This document shows positions 1-9,840 of a stretch of DNA of 64,000 bases, piece by piece. Each line of letters begins with the position of its first letter. Position 1 is the first letter of the stretch. The stretch is from Pyrinomonadaceae bacterium. GTDB taxonomy: Bacteria > Acidobacteriota > Blastocatellia > Pyrinomonadales > Pyrinomonadaceae. The DNA is taken from NCBI GenBank assembly GCA_019694395.1, contig JAIBCC010000003.1, forward strand, positions 64,001 through 128,000. Reading direction: 5' to 3'. A model generated the notes under the pieces. It did no database searches. It was given only the letters and a program-made list of their open reading frames with translations, and was not told the DNA's origin. The position numbers were made by a program, and so were the translations under genes.

Positions 1-577
<577 letters not shown>

Positions 578-1504
578 ATGAAACAGCAAGCAGAAAAAAT
601 TGATGAACTACGGTTGAGAATAAGCCGCGAAGAACTGGTCGGGCGGATAATGAAAATTCTCCCGGAAGACGGAGTTTTGGACGTTTTACAAGATATAACT
701 TTGGCGCGATCTTCCAAAGTAACCGAGCGGTTGCATTCGGTTTTTACCCCGTGTCTGTGCATTATTGCACAGGGCAGCAAACAAGTGCTTTTGGGCGAAG
801 AAGAATTTCGTTATGATTCGGGACATTATTTGATTTCGACACTTGACCTGCCGATCATCAGCCACGTTGCCGAAGCATCGAAAGAAAAGCCTTATCTTAG
901 TTGCCGCTTTACGTTGGATGCCTCAATTGTCGCCTCGGTGATGATGGAATCGGGAATTGAAACCGGAAAAAACGGCGAGAGCGTCAAAGCAATGGATGTC
1001 AGTTCGATTGAGGCGGATTTGCTTGATGCCGTAGTTAGAATGATGCGTCTTTATGATTCGCCCGAAGAAGGAAAGATTCTTGCGCCGCTCATTCAAAAAG
1101 AGATAGTTTTCCGGCTTCTCAAAGGGGAACAAGGCAAACGGCTGAGTCATTTGCTTCCTTCAAGCGGAGACACCCGACGCATCTCAAAAGCCGTTCAGCA
1201 GCTTCGCGCCAACATCAGCGAACCGCTCAGAATTGAAAATCTCGCCCGTGAACTGGGAATGAGCGTTTCGGGTTTTCATCATCACTTTAAGTCGGTCACG
1301 GCAATGAGTCCTTTGCAATTCCAAAAACAAATCAGATTACAAGAAGCGCGGCGTTTAATGCTCGGCGAAGATTTAGACGCCGCGAGTGCCGGATTTCGCG
1401 TTGGCTACGAAGACCCTTCATATTTCAGCCGCGATTACAAAAAACTTTTCGGTGCGCCGCCGCAACGCGATATTGCTAAATTGCGGAGTAATTTTGCGGT
1501 TTAG
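578..1504 (+). CDS. AraC-family transcriptional regulator
   Basis: 308 residues. Residues about 20-185 match the AraC_N cupin-like effector domain (for example FTPCLCIIAQGSKQVLLGEE). The C-terminal third has the two helix-turn-helix units of AraC/XylS, with LARELGMSVSGFHHHFKSVT and VGYEDPSYFSRDYKKLFGAP as recognition regions. It is a DNA-binding cytoplasmic regulator, probably of the divergent aldo/keto reductase gene. The last 58 bp around its stop codon recur, with one mismatch, at 2825-2882. That second copy is part of a rearrangement scar and not a second gene. Confidence 0.9.
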   Translation: MKQQAEKIDELRLRISREELVGRIMKILPEDGVLDVLQDITLARSSKVTERLHSVFTPCLCIIAQGSKQVLLGEEEFRYDSGHYLISTLDLPIISHVAEASKEKPYLSCRFTLDASIVASVMMESGIETGKNGESVKAMDVSSIEADLLDAVVRMMRLYDSPEEGKILAPLIQKEIVFRLLKGEQGKRLSHLLPSSGDTRRISKAVQQLRANISEPLRIENLARELGMSVSGFHHHFKSVTAMSPLQFQKQIRLQEARRLMLGEDLDAASAGFRVGYEDPSYFSRDYKKLFGAPPQRDIAKLRSNFAV

Positions 1505-1624
1505 AAAAGATATAGAAGACGCAAATTATTGATTAATCTAGTTCTTTTGACCAATTAGAATTTGTAGAATAGACAAACTGTTATAGTATTTTTTTCAAAA
1601 TAGACTTTGGCATAATTAAATCAA

Positions 1625-2704
1625 ATGAAATTTCATATTAATCACTCAACGATTTTATTTTTCGGCATTATTTTTAGTTTTAACCTTCTTATCCTTCAAG
1701 CACATCCACAGACTCAAAACGTGGAAGCAATTATGAAAGATTCAAAGCAAGTGGATACTGCCTTGGTATTAAAAGCAATAAGTCAGGATTATTCCTTAGT
1801 TGATGAAAGTTCAGAGGTTGATTTTCTTATTTGTGTTAATGAAAACCGGGAAGAGTTAGATTTTTATCCTAAAAAAAAGTTGGTTCAGGAAATGGAAAAT
1901 TCCGGGTTGATTGAAAATCGTGATAAGCAAGGTTCTGCAAAACGAGAAAATTATGTCTATTTTGAAGGAAATCCAATAAAAAAAGAATGGAAAGAAATTA
2001 CCGAAGAAGGTTCGATTGTTTATCTTTACGAAATTACTCAAAAAGGTTTGGACTTTTTAAGTAAAGTAACCAAAGAATCGTCTAAAACTCTACCATCACT
2101 TTCAATAGCAAAATCGGAAGTTAATATTAAGCCTAAAATATTAAAAGTAGTGATTTACGATCAACAGACTATTCAGAAATCAATAGATAATTTTGCTGAA
2201 ACCGCAAAAAAACAAATTGAAGAAGCCTTTTCAGCAACAAAAGAAATTGACCCCAATATTTATTCATCCGGTTTTTTACAATGTGGAGCAAATCTTTGGC
2301 AAAAAATAAAACCGAAAATTCCTCAATCAAACAATGAAGTAGAATTGCGGGTTGAGAGTCGAACTTATACCGATACCGGCGAAATAAAAATAAATGACTT
2401 CCCCGACCAAATTATTTCATCGGGAGCAATAGAGCAATTTTGGAAAGCAATTTCCGAAAATTTTACTCAAGATAAACCGCTTTTAATGCAGCAAACTGAT
2501 ACAACAATACTTCCTAAACATTTAAATCGAATGGGAATAACAGATAATGACTTTCCATCGCCTGATCTGTCAAATTTTGTAGCTGTATTTATCGTTGAAT
2601 CTAATAATTACAAGTTTGTTGTTGTAACTAAGGGGGATCCGCAACTTAGTAAAAAACGAAGTGAACCGAAAATTTTTTGGATTGATATTATTGGAACTAA
2701 ATAA
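1625..2704 (+). CDS. Hypothetical secreted protein
   Basis: 359 residues. I do not recognise it. Residues 1-29 look like a signal peptide (hydrophobic run ILFFGIIFSFNLLIL followed by AHPQTQ), so the mature protein is probably periplasmic. No lipobox Cys is visible. The first half is charged, with a stretch reading EEGSIVYLYEITQKGLDFLS that resembles a small winged-helix-like segment. The second half is mixed alpha/beta. The gene is visibly more AT-rich than its neighbours and has no clear Shine-Dalgarno sequence before the ATG. It sits between the AraC gene and a scar that repeats the AraC 3' end, so it may have entered or been moved by that rearrangement. Confidence 0.7.
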   Translation: MKFHINHSTILFFGIIFSFNLLILQAHPQTQNVEAIMKDSKQVDTALVLKAISQDYSLVDESSEVDFLICVNENREELDFYPKKKLVQEMENSGLIENRDKQGSAKRENYVYFEGNPIKKEWKEITEEGSIVYLYEITQKGLDFLSKVTKESSKTLPSLSIAKSEVNIKPKILKVVIYDQQTIQKSIDNFAETAKKQIEEAFSATKEIDPNIYSSGFLQCGANLWQKIKPKIPQSNNEVELRVESRTYTDTGEIKINDFPDQIISSGAIEQFWKAISENFTQDKPLLMQQTDTTILPKHLNRMGITDNDFPSPDLSNFVAVFIVESNNYKFVVVTKGDPQLSKKRSEPKIFWIDIIGTK

Positions 2705-2744
2705 CGAAAGCTATTGAAAATGAGGAAATAAAGTATCGAAAAAG

Positions 2745-2882
2745 GTTTTCAAAAATTAAGGACGAGAGACTAAATTTCAACCCTCATCCTTCATCTTTTA
2801 AATCCTTACCTTCCCGGTGCCAACGGTGCGCCGCCGCAACGCAATATTGCTAAATTGCGGAGTAATTTTGCGGTTTAGAAAA
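2745..2882. repeat. Chimeric duplication scar: sortilin-like gene tail joined to AraC gene tail
   Basis: Bases 2825-2882 repeat 1451-1508, the last codons and stop of the AraC gene, with 57 of 58 bases identical. Bases about 2745-2835 resemble 3725-3820. They carry a degenerate copy of the terminator hairpin and, on the minus strand, a C-terminus GAPLAPGR-stop close to GAPLTPGRLPQ-stop of the protein at 3785-7156. The two pieces meet at a shared GGTGCGCC. It is best explained as the joint of a deletion that removed most of a tandem duplication. Confidence 0.75.
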
Positions 2883-3041
2883 AAGATTTACAGAATAAAT
2901 TGATAGACAATTTGAGTTGGTGTATGTCTTCAAATGTTTGATTTGCAAATGCTTACGAAAGAAGAATTATCGAAAATAAAGACCAGTGATAGAAACATTT
3001 GCTTTGTTGGTAAAAAGATTTTCAAGTGATAATCTTGAGTT
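2883..3041. other. Intergenic remainder after the scar
   Basis: AT-rich, with no reading frame I trust. It must contain the promoter of the peptidase gene at 3042, but I cannot pick out a -35/-10 pair. Confidence 0.3.
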
Positions 3042-3704
3042 ATGATGAAAAATCTAATTCTTTTATTGGTGTTATTTTGCTTTTTTTCGGGATTTGTTTT
3101 TGCTCAGGAAACCGGAACACTCAAACATCCGATTATTGACAGCAAAATGAGCAAAAAAGAAGTTTTTGACGGACTTGACCCGAAATGCCCCGAAGAGATT
3201 CGCAAACGGCAAAAAATCGTTAAACTTAAATATTATTCTTTCGATGGAAAGTTTCACCAAGGGCAGCTTGTCATAGATAAAGACCTGGTGAAGGACATCA
3301 AAAAAGTTTTCAAACTTGCTCTCGAAATCAAATTTCCCATTCAGACAATAATTCCCGTTTCACATCCGAACTTTCGCAAAAACGAGCGTTGGGACGACGA
3401 CCTTTCGATGATTGCCAATAACACTTCCGGCTTTAATTATCGTGAAAAGACAGGCGGCGGAAGTCTTTCCAACCACGCTTACGGCAGAGCGGTTGACATT
3501 AATACCGTTCAAAATCCTTATGTTAAAGGGACATTGATCTTACCACCGAATGGAAAATATCAGCCTGACACTCCCGGAACTTTGACGGCAGACCATCCGA
3601 TCACTAAAAAATTTATTGAACTAGGTTGGGATTGGGGCGGAAGCTGGACGCGATTGCAGGATTATCAGCATTTTGAAAAGCCTCTGAAAAAGTCAGGCGA
3701 GTAA
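3042..3704 (+). CDS. M15-family D-Ala-D-Ala carboxypeptidase / L,D-endopeptidase-like protein
   Basis: 220 residues with a clear signal peptide (ILLLVLFCFFSGFVFAQ), so exported to the periplasm. The zinc-binding signature of peptidase M15 is present: SNHAYGRAVDIN gives His and Asp ligands (about residues 143 and 150), and DYQHFEKP near residue 210 gives the last His. WDWGGSW just before it is typical of the M15C group (CwlK/endolysin-like). The family cleaves peptide cross-links or D-Ala-D-Ala ends in peptidoglycan. The gene converges with the large exoprotein gene at 3785-7156 and shares a terminator hairpin with it. The exact bond cleaved is uncertain. Confidence 0.85.
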   Translation: MMKNLILLLVLFCFFSGFVFAQETGTLKHPIIDSKMSKKEVFDGLDPKCPEEIRKRQKIVKLKYYSFDGKFHQGQLVIDKDLVKDIKKVFKLALEIKFPIQTIIPVSHPNFRKNERWDDDLSMIANNTSGFNYREKTGGGSLSNHAYGRAVDINTVQNPYVKGTLILPPNGKYQPDTPGTLTADHPITKKFIELGWDWGGSWTRLQDYQHFEKPLKKSGE

Positions 3705-3732
3705 AACTCAAAAATTTTAAAGATAAAAGTAA

Positions 3733-3767
3733 AAGGATAAGGGACAAATAATTCATCCCTTATCCTT
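3733..3767. terminator. Bidirectional terminator hairpin
   Basis: Perfect 12-bp inverted repeat AAGGATAAGGGA / TCCCTTATCCTT with an 11-nt loop, between two convergent genes. A degraded relative lies in the scar at 2745-2805. Confidence 0.7.
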
Positions 3768-3784
3768 CATCCTTTATCCATTAT

Positions 3785-6700
3785 TTATTGCGGCAAACGT
3801 CCCGGTGTCAACGGTGCGCCTGCTGCTTCGAGTTGTTTTTCAAACGCTGGAATATCCGTTTCTAACAGTTTTTTCAATCTTGCCAAAACAGGTTTGAATT
3901 CCGAATCAGCTAAGTTGTATTGCTCAACTTGCGTGTTTGTCGGTTTAACTGTCGAAAGTCGGGTTGATTGAGCGACTGAGTTGATGCGTTCGCTGATTGT
4001 GGGCGGCGGAATATCCGAATTTTCGCGTCCTCCGCGCAGTTCGTTGATAATTGCATCAATTTCATCGTCAAACGCATTTGCTTTGTCAATCAAACCTTTA
4101 TTTTCAGTCGGAGCATCCTGAGCTGCACGTTTCAGCAAGCCGATTCGCGTTTTCAGATCGTTAGCAACACTGCTTGCGGCATTAATTGAGCGTTGAAGTA
4201 TAGAAACTTTTTTCTGGAATTCAGCCAACGCCGCAATTTCCGATGCGGTCATCTTCTCACGACCTTCAACGACAACGTTAAATGTCTGCGAACCGGGTAA
4301 TGCGGTGACAACTCCATTGACTTTCATCGCCATCGTAACCGTATATTTTCCGGGCATGACGAGCGGACCTTGCGGACCAAATCCGCCAAATCCACCACCG
4401 CCGCCACCACCGCCGCCACCAAATCCTTCAGGTGGTGCTGCGGAAATTGCCGGAGCAGTATAGCGGAAATCCCAAACTACCCGCTGAATTCCCGGTATTG
4501 CAGGCGCATTCAAACGACGCACGATTTTTCCGTCGGAATCGGTAATGGTGAAAATCAAAGCCGGCGATTCTTCTTCAGATTCAGCTCTCAGTTCTGCAAT
4601 CGAAGGATATTTGATCGGCGTTTTGTTCCTCTCAGCGGCACGTTCGGCTTCAACCCGTTTTTGCCTCATTGTTTTCGGAACTTCTTTCAGAAAATACTGG
4701 AAAGTTGCGCCGTAAGCCGGATTTGGTGCAGTGAAAAATGATGCGCCTTGCGAACCTGCAAAAGAGGTGTTGGAGCGAATATACATCAAAGCATCTTTCA
4801 CGGGGAATAATGCCGAATTTTGTTTCAAAGTATCTTCTTTGAACTGACGTAAAACCGAATAATCATCCAAAATGTAAAATCCGCGTCCAAAAGTAGCTAA
4901 AACCAAATCGTTTTCGGTTTTTTGAATAGCGATGTCGCGGATGGCGATTGTCGGCAAGCCGCCTTTCATCTGCGTCCATTTTGCGCCGCCGTCAAAGGTC
5001 ACGAATAATCCAAATTCAGTTCCGACAAAAAGCAGGTTCGGATTTGCGTAATCTTCGGCAATTGCATAAAGCGAACCTCTTTGCGGCAAGTTTCCAACGA
5101 TTGAGGTCCACGTTAATCCTTTATCTTTACTTTTGACGATATACGGTTTGAAATCGCCGTTTTGATGATTGTTGTAAAGTGCGTAAACCGTGTTGACCTC
5201 GTGCTGCGAAGCTAAAACGCGGGTGACATAAGAATCACTCGGAACACCTTCAATTTTATCAACTTTGCGCCAGCTTCCGCCGTCATTTTCGGTAATTTGA
5301 ATCAAACCGTCGTCAGTTCCGACATAAATCAATCCGGCTTTTTTCGGGGATTCGGAAATTGCCGAAGCGTTGCCGTAAAGTGCCGTTGATTGGTTTTTGG
5401 CAACTGCATCAGGTCCCCAAACTTTACCCATCACAGGTAAAGCATTACGGTCTAAACCGCGTGAAAGATCGCCGCTGATAACTTTCCAATCGTCGCCGCG
5501 ATTATCGGTTTTGAAAAGTTTATGTCCGGCAAAATAAAGGCGCGTGTTGGAATGCGGACTGATGATAAATGGTGAATCCCAATTGTAACGCTGTGATTCG
5601 ATGCCTTTTCCTTCAATCGGAGCGATTCCGACTCTTTCACCTGTCCGTTTGTCAAAGCGAACTAAACCGCCGTTTTGACTTTCAGCATAAATAATATTCG
5701 GATCGGTTTGGTCAACTTGCGATTTAAAACCGTCACCGCCGTTGGTCTGAATCCAGTCCGAATTCAAAATTCCGGCACTGCTTTTTGTTTTAGCAGGACC
5801 ACCGAGCGAATTGTTGTCTTGCGTTCCGCCATAAACCCAATAAAAAGGAGCGTTATTATCTAAGGCAACATCATAAAACTGAGCGATAGACAAATTATTT
5901 TTGAAATTCCAGTTTGCGCCGCCATCGAGACTTTCATAAATTCCGCCGTCACAACCGACGATCATATAATTTGTGTTGTTCGGATCAACCCAAATCGCGT
6001 GGTTATCAACGTGTTTCAGCCTTTCGCCAAGCGGACGCTGTGTGCGTCCCGCATCATCGGAAACTTGGAAAACGACGTTCGGAATATAAATGCGGTCAAC
6101 ATTTTTCGGGTCGGCAATGATTTGTCCGTAATACATTCCCTGAGCAATGTTCGGGCTGGTTCTTTCCCAGGTTGCGCCTTTATCGTTGGAACGGAAAATT
6201 CCGCTTAATGTTCCGCTGGCTTCAACCGTGGCGTAAACTACATTTGGATTAACAGGAGAAACTGCCAAACCAATGCGTCCTAAATCGCCCGGAGGCAATC
6301 CGCCGCGAAGTCTGTTCCACGTATTTCCGCCGTCAACCGATTTATAAATTGCGCTTTCGGGACCGCCGTTGATGAGAGTGTAGTAATGCCGACGGCGTTG
6401 CCAAGTGGCGGCATACATAATATCCGGGTTTGACGGATCAATAACAACATCAGTTGCGCCGGTGTTTTCAGTTCCGGGAATAACGGCTTTCCAGGTTTTG
6501 CCGCCGTCAGTCGTTTTATAAAGTCCGCGTTCGCCGCCGCCCGACCACAAAGGACCTTGCGCTGCGACAAAAACTACATTGCTGTCGCGGGGATCAATGA
6601 CTATTTTCCCGATGTGTTCGGAAGTCTTTAAACCTACATTGCGCCAGCTTCGTCCGCCGTCTTCTGATTTATAAACGCCGTCACCGTAGCCGACACTGCG

Positions 6701-7156
6701 TTGGCTGTTATGTTCGCCCGTTCCTACCCAAACGGTTGAAGGATTTTTCGGATCAAGCGCGATTGCCCCAATTGAATATGAACCTTCATTTTCAAAAACA
6801 GGTGTCCAGGTTGTTCCGCCGTTAACGGTTTTCCAGACTCCGCCCGAAGCAACTGCCGCATAATATTTGGAACGGTCAGTTGGGTCAACGGCAAAAGCAT
6901 TGACGCGACCGCCTGTGACAGCGGGACCGATGTTACGAAAGCGTAACCCTCCTAACGCCATTTGCACCGGATCTGGTGGAGTAAATTGACCGTCACCACG
7001 ACCACCACCTTCGCCACGACCACCGCCGGTTTGATTTCCTGCCGGAGATGCAGCCGGGGACGGCACAGGCGTTGGAGTCGGCGTTTGGGAAAAAATTGTT
7101 AAATTGAAAACAAACAAAAGACAAACTAAGACTAAAGCAAGACTTATTTGACGCAC
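3785..7156 (-). CDS. Sortilin (VPS10)/BNR-repeat 'glycosyl hydrolase' exoprotein
   Basis: 1123 residues, starting at a GTG preceded by AAGGAG 8 nt upstream. A signal peptide (LALVLVCLLFVFNLTIFSQ) is followed by a Pro/Thr linker and a Gly/Arg-rich segment. From about residue 65 to 800 there are many BNR/sortilin-type beta-propeller repeats of the form S-x-D-G-G-x-T-W (KTVNGGTTW, KSEDGGRSW, KTTDGGKTW, KSVDGGNTW, RSNDKGATW). About residues 905-925 form a poly-Gly tract, followed by a beta domain and a helical C-terminus. Such proteins are commonly annotated as glycosyl hydrolases, but catalytic activity is seldom shown, so surface binding or hydrolysis are both possible. The Gly run is in frame and is not a frameshift. 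It converges with the M15 peptidase gene. Confidence 0.85.
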   Translation of the reverse strand: MRQISLALVLVCLLFVFNLTIFSQTPTPTPVPSPAASPAGNQTGGGRGEGGGRGDGQFTPPDPVQMALGGLRFRNIGPAVTGGRVNAFAVDPTDRSKYYAAVASGGVWKTVNGGTTWTPVFENEGSYSIGAIALDPKNPSTVWVGTGEHNSQRSVGYGDGVYKSEDGGRSWRNVGLKTSEHIGKIVIDPRDSNVVFVAAQGPLWSGGGERGLYKTTDGGKTWKAVIPGTENTGATDVVIDPSNPDIMYAATWQRRRHYYTLINGGPESAIYKSVDGGNTWNRLRGGLPPGDLGRIGLAVSPVNPNVVYATVEASGTLSGIFRSNDKGATWERTSPNIAQGMYYGQIIADPKNVDRIYIPNVVFQVSDDAGRTQRPLGERLKHVDNHAIWVDPNNTNYMIVGCDGGIYESLDGGANWNFKNNLSIAQFYDVALDNNAPFYWVYGGTQDNNSLGGPAKTKSSAGILNSDWIQTNGGDGFKSQVDQTDPNIIYAESQNGGLVRFDKRTGERVGIAPIEGKGIESQRYNWDSPFIISPHSNTRLYFAGHKLFKTDNRGDDWKVISGDLSRGLDRNALPVMGKVWGPDAVAKNQSTALYGNASAISESPKKAGLIYVGTDDGLIQITENDGGSWRKVDKIEGVPSDSYVTRVLASQHEVNTVYALYNNHQNGDFKPYIVKSKDKGLTWTSIVGNLPQRGSLYAIAEDYANPNLLFVGTEFGLFVTFDGGAKWTQMKGGLPTIAIRDIAIQKTENDLVLATFGRGFYILDDYSVLRQFKEDTLKQNSALFPVKDALMYIRSNTSFAGSQGASFFTAPNPAYGATFQYFLKEVPKTMRQKRVEAERAAERNKTPIKYPSIAELRAESEEESPALIFTITDSDGKIVRRLNAPAIPGIQRVVWDFRYTAPAISAAPPEGFGGGGGGGGGGFGGFGPQGPLVMPGKYTVTMAMKVNGVVTALPGSQTFNVVVEGREKMTASEIAALAEFQKKVSILQRSINAASSVANDLKTRIGLLKRAAQDAPTENKGLIDKANAFDDEIDAIINELRGGRENSDIPPPTISERINSVAQSTRLSTVKPTNTQVEQYNLADSEFKPVLARLKKLLETDIPAFEKQLEAAGAPLTPGRLPQ

Positions 7157-7311
7157 AAGGATAGCTCCTTTTTAAGAAATGAATTTTATTGGAACACAGA
7201 TGGCTTGAATTATGGCTTGATTCAATTTGATTATCAAGCTAAAAGAAAAGATTATTTTGTAAAGTTTTGTAAAATCTGGATGGAAGTATTAGCAAAAGGT
7301 ATAATGACAAA

Positions 7312-8037
7312 ATGAGTTATCAAACTAATTCACCTCAAAGTAAAACAAAAAAACGCGGCGGATGTCTGCGAATTTTGGGGATTCTAAGTATTTTAGCCTT
7401 AATTGTTTTGTTAATTGGCGCAATCGGTGGCTATTTTTATTGGCAGAGCGTTAAAAAAACTCCGCAATACTCGCTCGCCTTATTGGTGGATGCAGCGCGT
7501 CGTGATGACAAGGAAAAAGTCGCACAAATTATTGATACGGAACAGGTTGTCAATAGTTTTGCCCCGCAGATTACCGAAAAAGCCGTTGAGCTTTACGGAC
7601 GGAATATTCCTGCGCCGATCATTGCCAAAGTTGCTCAATTTGTGACACCTTTAATGCCTGTCATTAAAGAGCAGGCTAAAAAAGAATTACCTAATATAAT
7701 TCGTGAAAAGACCGAGAAATTCGATAATATTCCGTATTGGGCGATTGCTTTAGGTGCAGACCGAGCATTAGACATCAAAATCGAAGGCGATACGGCGCAC
7801 ATCACCAGCAAAATTCCTACCAAGCCTTTGGATGTGACGATGAAACGCGATGGTGATTTGTGGAAGGTTGTAGCTCTCAAAGATGATAGATTGGCACAAA
7901 AGATCGCGGAAAAGATCGGTCAGCAATTAATGGCTTTGGCAAGCAAGGGAAATCTGGAAAATGCTCAGAAACAACTCGGAGTTGATAAACTCGGCGATAT
8001 GTTAAAGAATCTAAATGATATTTTTAAGGAAAAATGA
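7312..8037 (+). CDS. DUF2939-like single-pass membrane protein
   Basis: 241 residues. A basic N-terminus is followed by one transmembrane helix ([24 protein letters not shown], about residues 22-45) and an external domain starting [26 protein letters not shown]. That start resembles DUF2939 proteins, in which a P-x-Y-S-L-x-x-L stretch follows the membrane anchor. The C-terminal half ends in amphipathic helices. No enzyme motif is visible. It overlaps xseB by 4 bp (ATGA), so the two are translationally coupled. DUF2939 membership is a judgement by eye. Confidence 0.75.
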   Translation: MSYQTNSPQSKTKKRGGCLRILGILSILALIVLLIGAIGGYFYWQSVKKTPQYSLALLVDAARRDDKEKVAQIIDTEQVVNSFAPQITEKAVELYGRNIPAPIIAKVAQFVTPLMPVIKEQAKKELPNIIREKTEKFDNIPYWAIALGADRALDIKIEGDTAHITSKIPTKPLDVTMKRDGDLWKVVALKDDRLAQKIAEKIGQQLMALASKGNLENAQKQLGVDKLGDMLKNLNDIFKEK

Positions 8038-8333
8038 CAGCTAAAAAAACATTTGAATCCTCTTTGATGGATTTAGAAAAAATTGTCCGTGAACTGGAAC
8101 AAGGTGATTTGTCACTCGAAGAAAGCCTGAAACTTTTTGAAGACGGAGTAAAACTTTCGCGCGAATGTCAGGAAAGACTCAATCAAGCCGAACGCCGAAT
8201 TGAAGTTTTACTTAAAGATTCGGATGGGAATCCGGCATTGCAAGTAATTGAAAATGAGGATTTAGAATCGAATCGCTCGCCAAAAATAAAAAAACGTATA
8301 ACTTTTGAGGATGAAGACGAATCGCCATTTTAG
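8034..8333 (+). CDS. xseB: Exodeoxyribonuclease VII small subunit
   Basis: 99 residues. The sequence [20 protein letters not shown], then [20 protein letters not shown] and [12 protein letters not shown], is the characteristic helical hairpin of XseB (usually 60-90 residues). Here a 30-residue charged tail is added. XseB binds the large subunit XseA to form the single-strand-specific exonuclease VII, which trims DNA from both ends in mismatch repair and damage processing. The xseA gene is not in this window. The start codon overlaps the stop of the upstream gene. Confidence 0.95.
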   Translation: MTAKKTFESSLMDLEKIVRELEQGDLSLEESLKLFEDGVKLSRECQERLNQAERRIEVLLKDSDGNPALQVIENEDLESNRSPKIKKRITFEDEDESPF

Positions 8334-8350
8334 CTTTTAATTGAAAATTG

Positions 8351-9451
8351 ATGCAGATTATCGAATTTTTCAAACGCCAGCTTCAAATCGCACAAGTTTT
8401 TGGAATTCCGGTGCGGATTGATTATCGTTGGTTTTTTGTTTTAATTCTGATGTCGTGGCTGACTGCGGTTTACATTCCGTCCACAATGATCGAAGACATT
8501 TTTGCCAAACTCATTCTCGGTTTCTTTGCAACCCTTATCTTTTTCCTTTCAATCTTTTTGCACGAACTCGGACATTGTTTTGTCGCGCGAATGGAAGGAG
8601 TCGAAGTAGTTGAGATTGTGCTTCATCCTTTTGGCGGCTTGGCTCGATTCCGCCGTGCCCCTGACACACCGCGAGCCGAATTTCGGATTGCAATTGCAGG
8701 ACCTGCGACGAGCTTTCTGCTGGCGATCTTTTTTGTGGCTCTGACGGGAATCTCTAACTCAATGCAGTTTGATGCTTTAACTCCGCTTTTCTTTCTGCTT
8801 TTCTTTTGGAATTTACTTTTGGCGGTTTTTAATCTTTTTCCCGGTTATCCGCTTGATGGGGGACGGGTTTTGCGGGCTTTTTTATGGAAACGCGGAAAAG
8901 ACTTGAATGAAGCCACGATTTTGACAGGACGTGCCGGACAGGTTATTGCCGGAGCTTTAATGATTGTCGGTTCATTAATTACTCTGGTCAGAGCCGATAT
9001 TACCGGATTGTGGACGGTGCTGATCGGCTTTTTTCTCTATGACGCTGCTAAAGGAATTATTCAGGAAACCAATGAGGCGGAAATGATCAGAGTCAGTGAA
9101 GTTATGTCTTTACCGTATCCGGTTTTGCCTGATGATAACGTCCTGCATTTTATAGATAACATTTTGCCGATCAAGCGTTTGACGACATTTTTAGTGGCTA
9201 AGGATAAGCAGCTTTATGGGGTTTTAACGCTTGAAGATTTGAAAGATCTGGAACGCAGTCAATGGCATAAGATCAAAATCCAAGAGGTTATGCGCCCAAT
9301 TACTCAAGATTATTTTGTCGAATTTGATTCACTTTTGACCGATGCCCGTGAACTAATGCGCCACAATGGCGTCGGCGCAGTTGGCGTGATTGATGAGAAC
9401 GGAGAATTAGTCGGATATTTGCAGCGGGGAAAAATTAGAAAAGTAAAGTAG
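8351..9451 (+). CDS. Site-2 protease (M50) with CBS-domain pair
   Basis: 366 residues from the ATG; a TTG codon directly before it is in frame but less likely. The zinc metalloprotease motif HELGH (FLHELGHCFVARMEG, about residue 72) and the second motif NLFPGYPLDGGRVLRAFLW, with the Asp ligand, identify an intramembrane S2P/SpoIVFB-type protease with about six membrane segments. Residues about 245-366 form two CBS domains (VSEVMSLPYPVLP, IQEVMRPITQDYF), which in this family bind adenine nucleotides and regulate cleavage. S2P proteases release membrane-bound anti-sigma factors or regulators, but the substrate here is unknown. No strong ribosome binding site is seen. It follows xseB by 17 bp, so it is probably in the same operon. 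Confidence 0.9.
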   Translation: MQIIEFFKRQLQIAQVFGIPVRIDYRWFFVLILMSWLTAVYIPSTMIEDIFAKLILGFFATLIFFLSIFLHELGHCFVARMEGVEVVEIVLHPFGGLARFRRAPDTPRAEFRIAIAGPATSFLLAIFFVALTGISNSMQFDALTPLFFLLFFWNLLLAVFNLFPGYPLDGGRVLRAFLWKRGKDLNEATILTGRAGQVIAGALMIVGSLITLVRADITGLWTVLIGFFLYDAAKGIIQETNEAEMIRVSEVMSLPYPVLPDDNVLHFIDNILPIKRLTTFLVAKDKQLYGVLTLEDLKDLERSQWHKIKIQEVMRPITQDYFVEFDSLLTDARELMRHNGVGAVGVIDENGELVGYLQRGKIRKVK

Positions 9452-9466
9452 AAGATTTAAACCTTT

Positions 9467-9522
9467 AAAAAGGTGAAAAAGTTTGGTTGACTGTTTAGTC
9501 AGGGTAATACTTTTTCACTTTT
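9467..9522. terminator. Hairpin after the site-2 protease gene
   Basis: Inverted repeat with perfect 10-bp core arms GTGAAAAAGT (9473-9482) and ACTTTTTCAC (9509-9518), extended by A/T-rich flanks. A smaller GACT/AGTC stem lies in the loop. It ends in a T-rich stretch and is a likely terminator. The same arm sequence recurs at 54567-54720. Confidence 0.6.
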
Positions 9523-9840
9523 AGGCTTTTCATTTTTCCACATTTAAAAATCTTTTGCAGTTTTACCAAAATTGACCGATAATTTATTTGGGTTTTGTTG
9601 TTTATTAACCTTCGCTTTTTGGCACACCTTTCGCCTTATTTCCACAATGGCAAACGATTGCCAAATTTTAATTAATGCAAATTTAACAAAAACTTGCGTC
9701 AAACTTTTGGCAAATTAGTTCAAATATTGTTCATAGGCAACTTTTTAGCAAAGTTGAAACTTCAAAGCTAAGGCTTACGTTGTAAATAAATAGGTTTTTG
9801 AAACTTTGGAAATTCCAATCAAAATCCAATTTTTAGGATA
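9523..9840. promoter_or_regulatory. Long leader/promoter region of the cdaA operon
   Basis: About 320 bp without a gene. It contains a palindrome TGGCAAACGATTGCCA (9648-9663) and a hairpin CAACTTT-loop-AAAGTTG (9738-9756). A sigma-54-like sequence TGGCACACCTTTCGCC (9620-9635) has correct GG-N10-GC spacing but a weak -12 element. None is proven. The length and structure suggest regulated expression of the c-di-AMP synthase. Confidence 0.35.

Noticed and set aside
2821-2882. Second AraC gene end, as if another regulator lay here
   Set aside because: Only the last 18 or so codons are present, without a start or a DNA-binding domain; it is a rearrangement scar.
4388-4425. Poly-Gly tract as a frameshift or assembly error in the sortilin-like gene
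   Set aside because: The frame continues on both sides with sensible sequence; low-complexity Gly linkers are common in such exoproteins.
9648-9663. TGGCAAACGATTGCCA as a sigma-54 promoter
   Set aside because: The spacing is 9 bp; it is better read as a symmetric palindrome.
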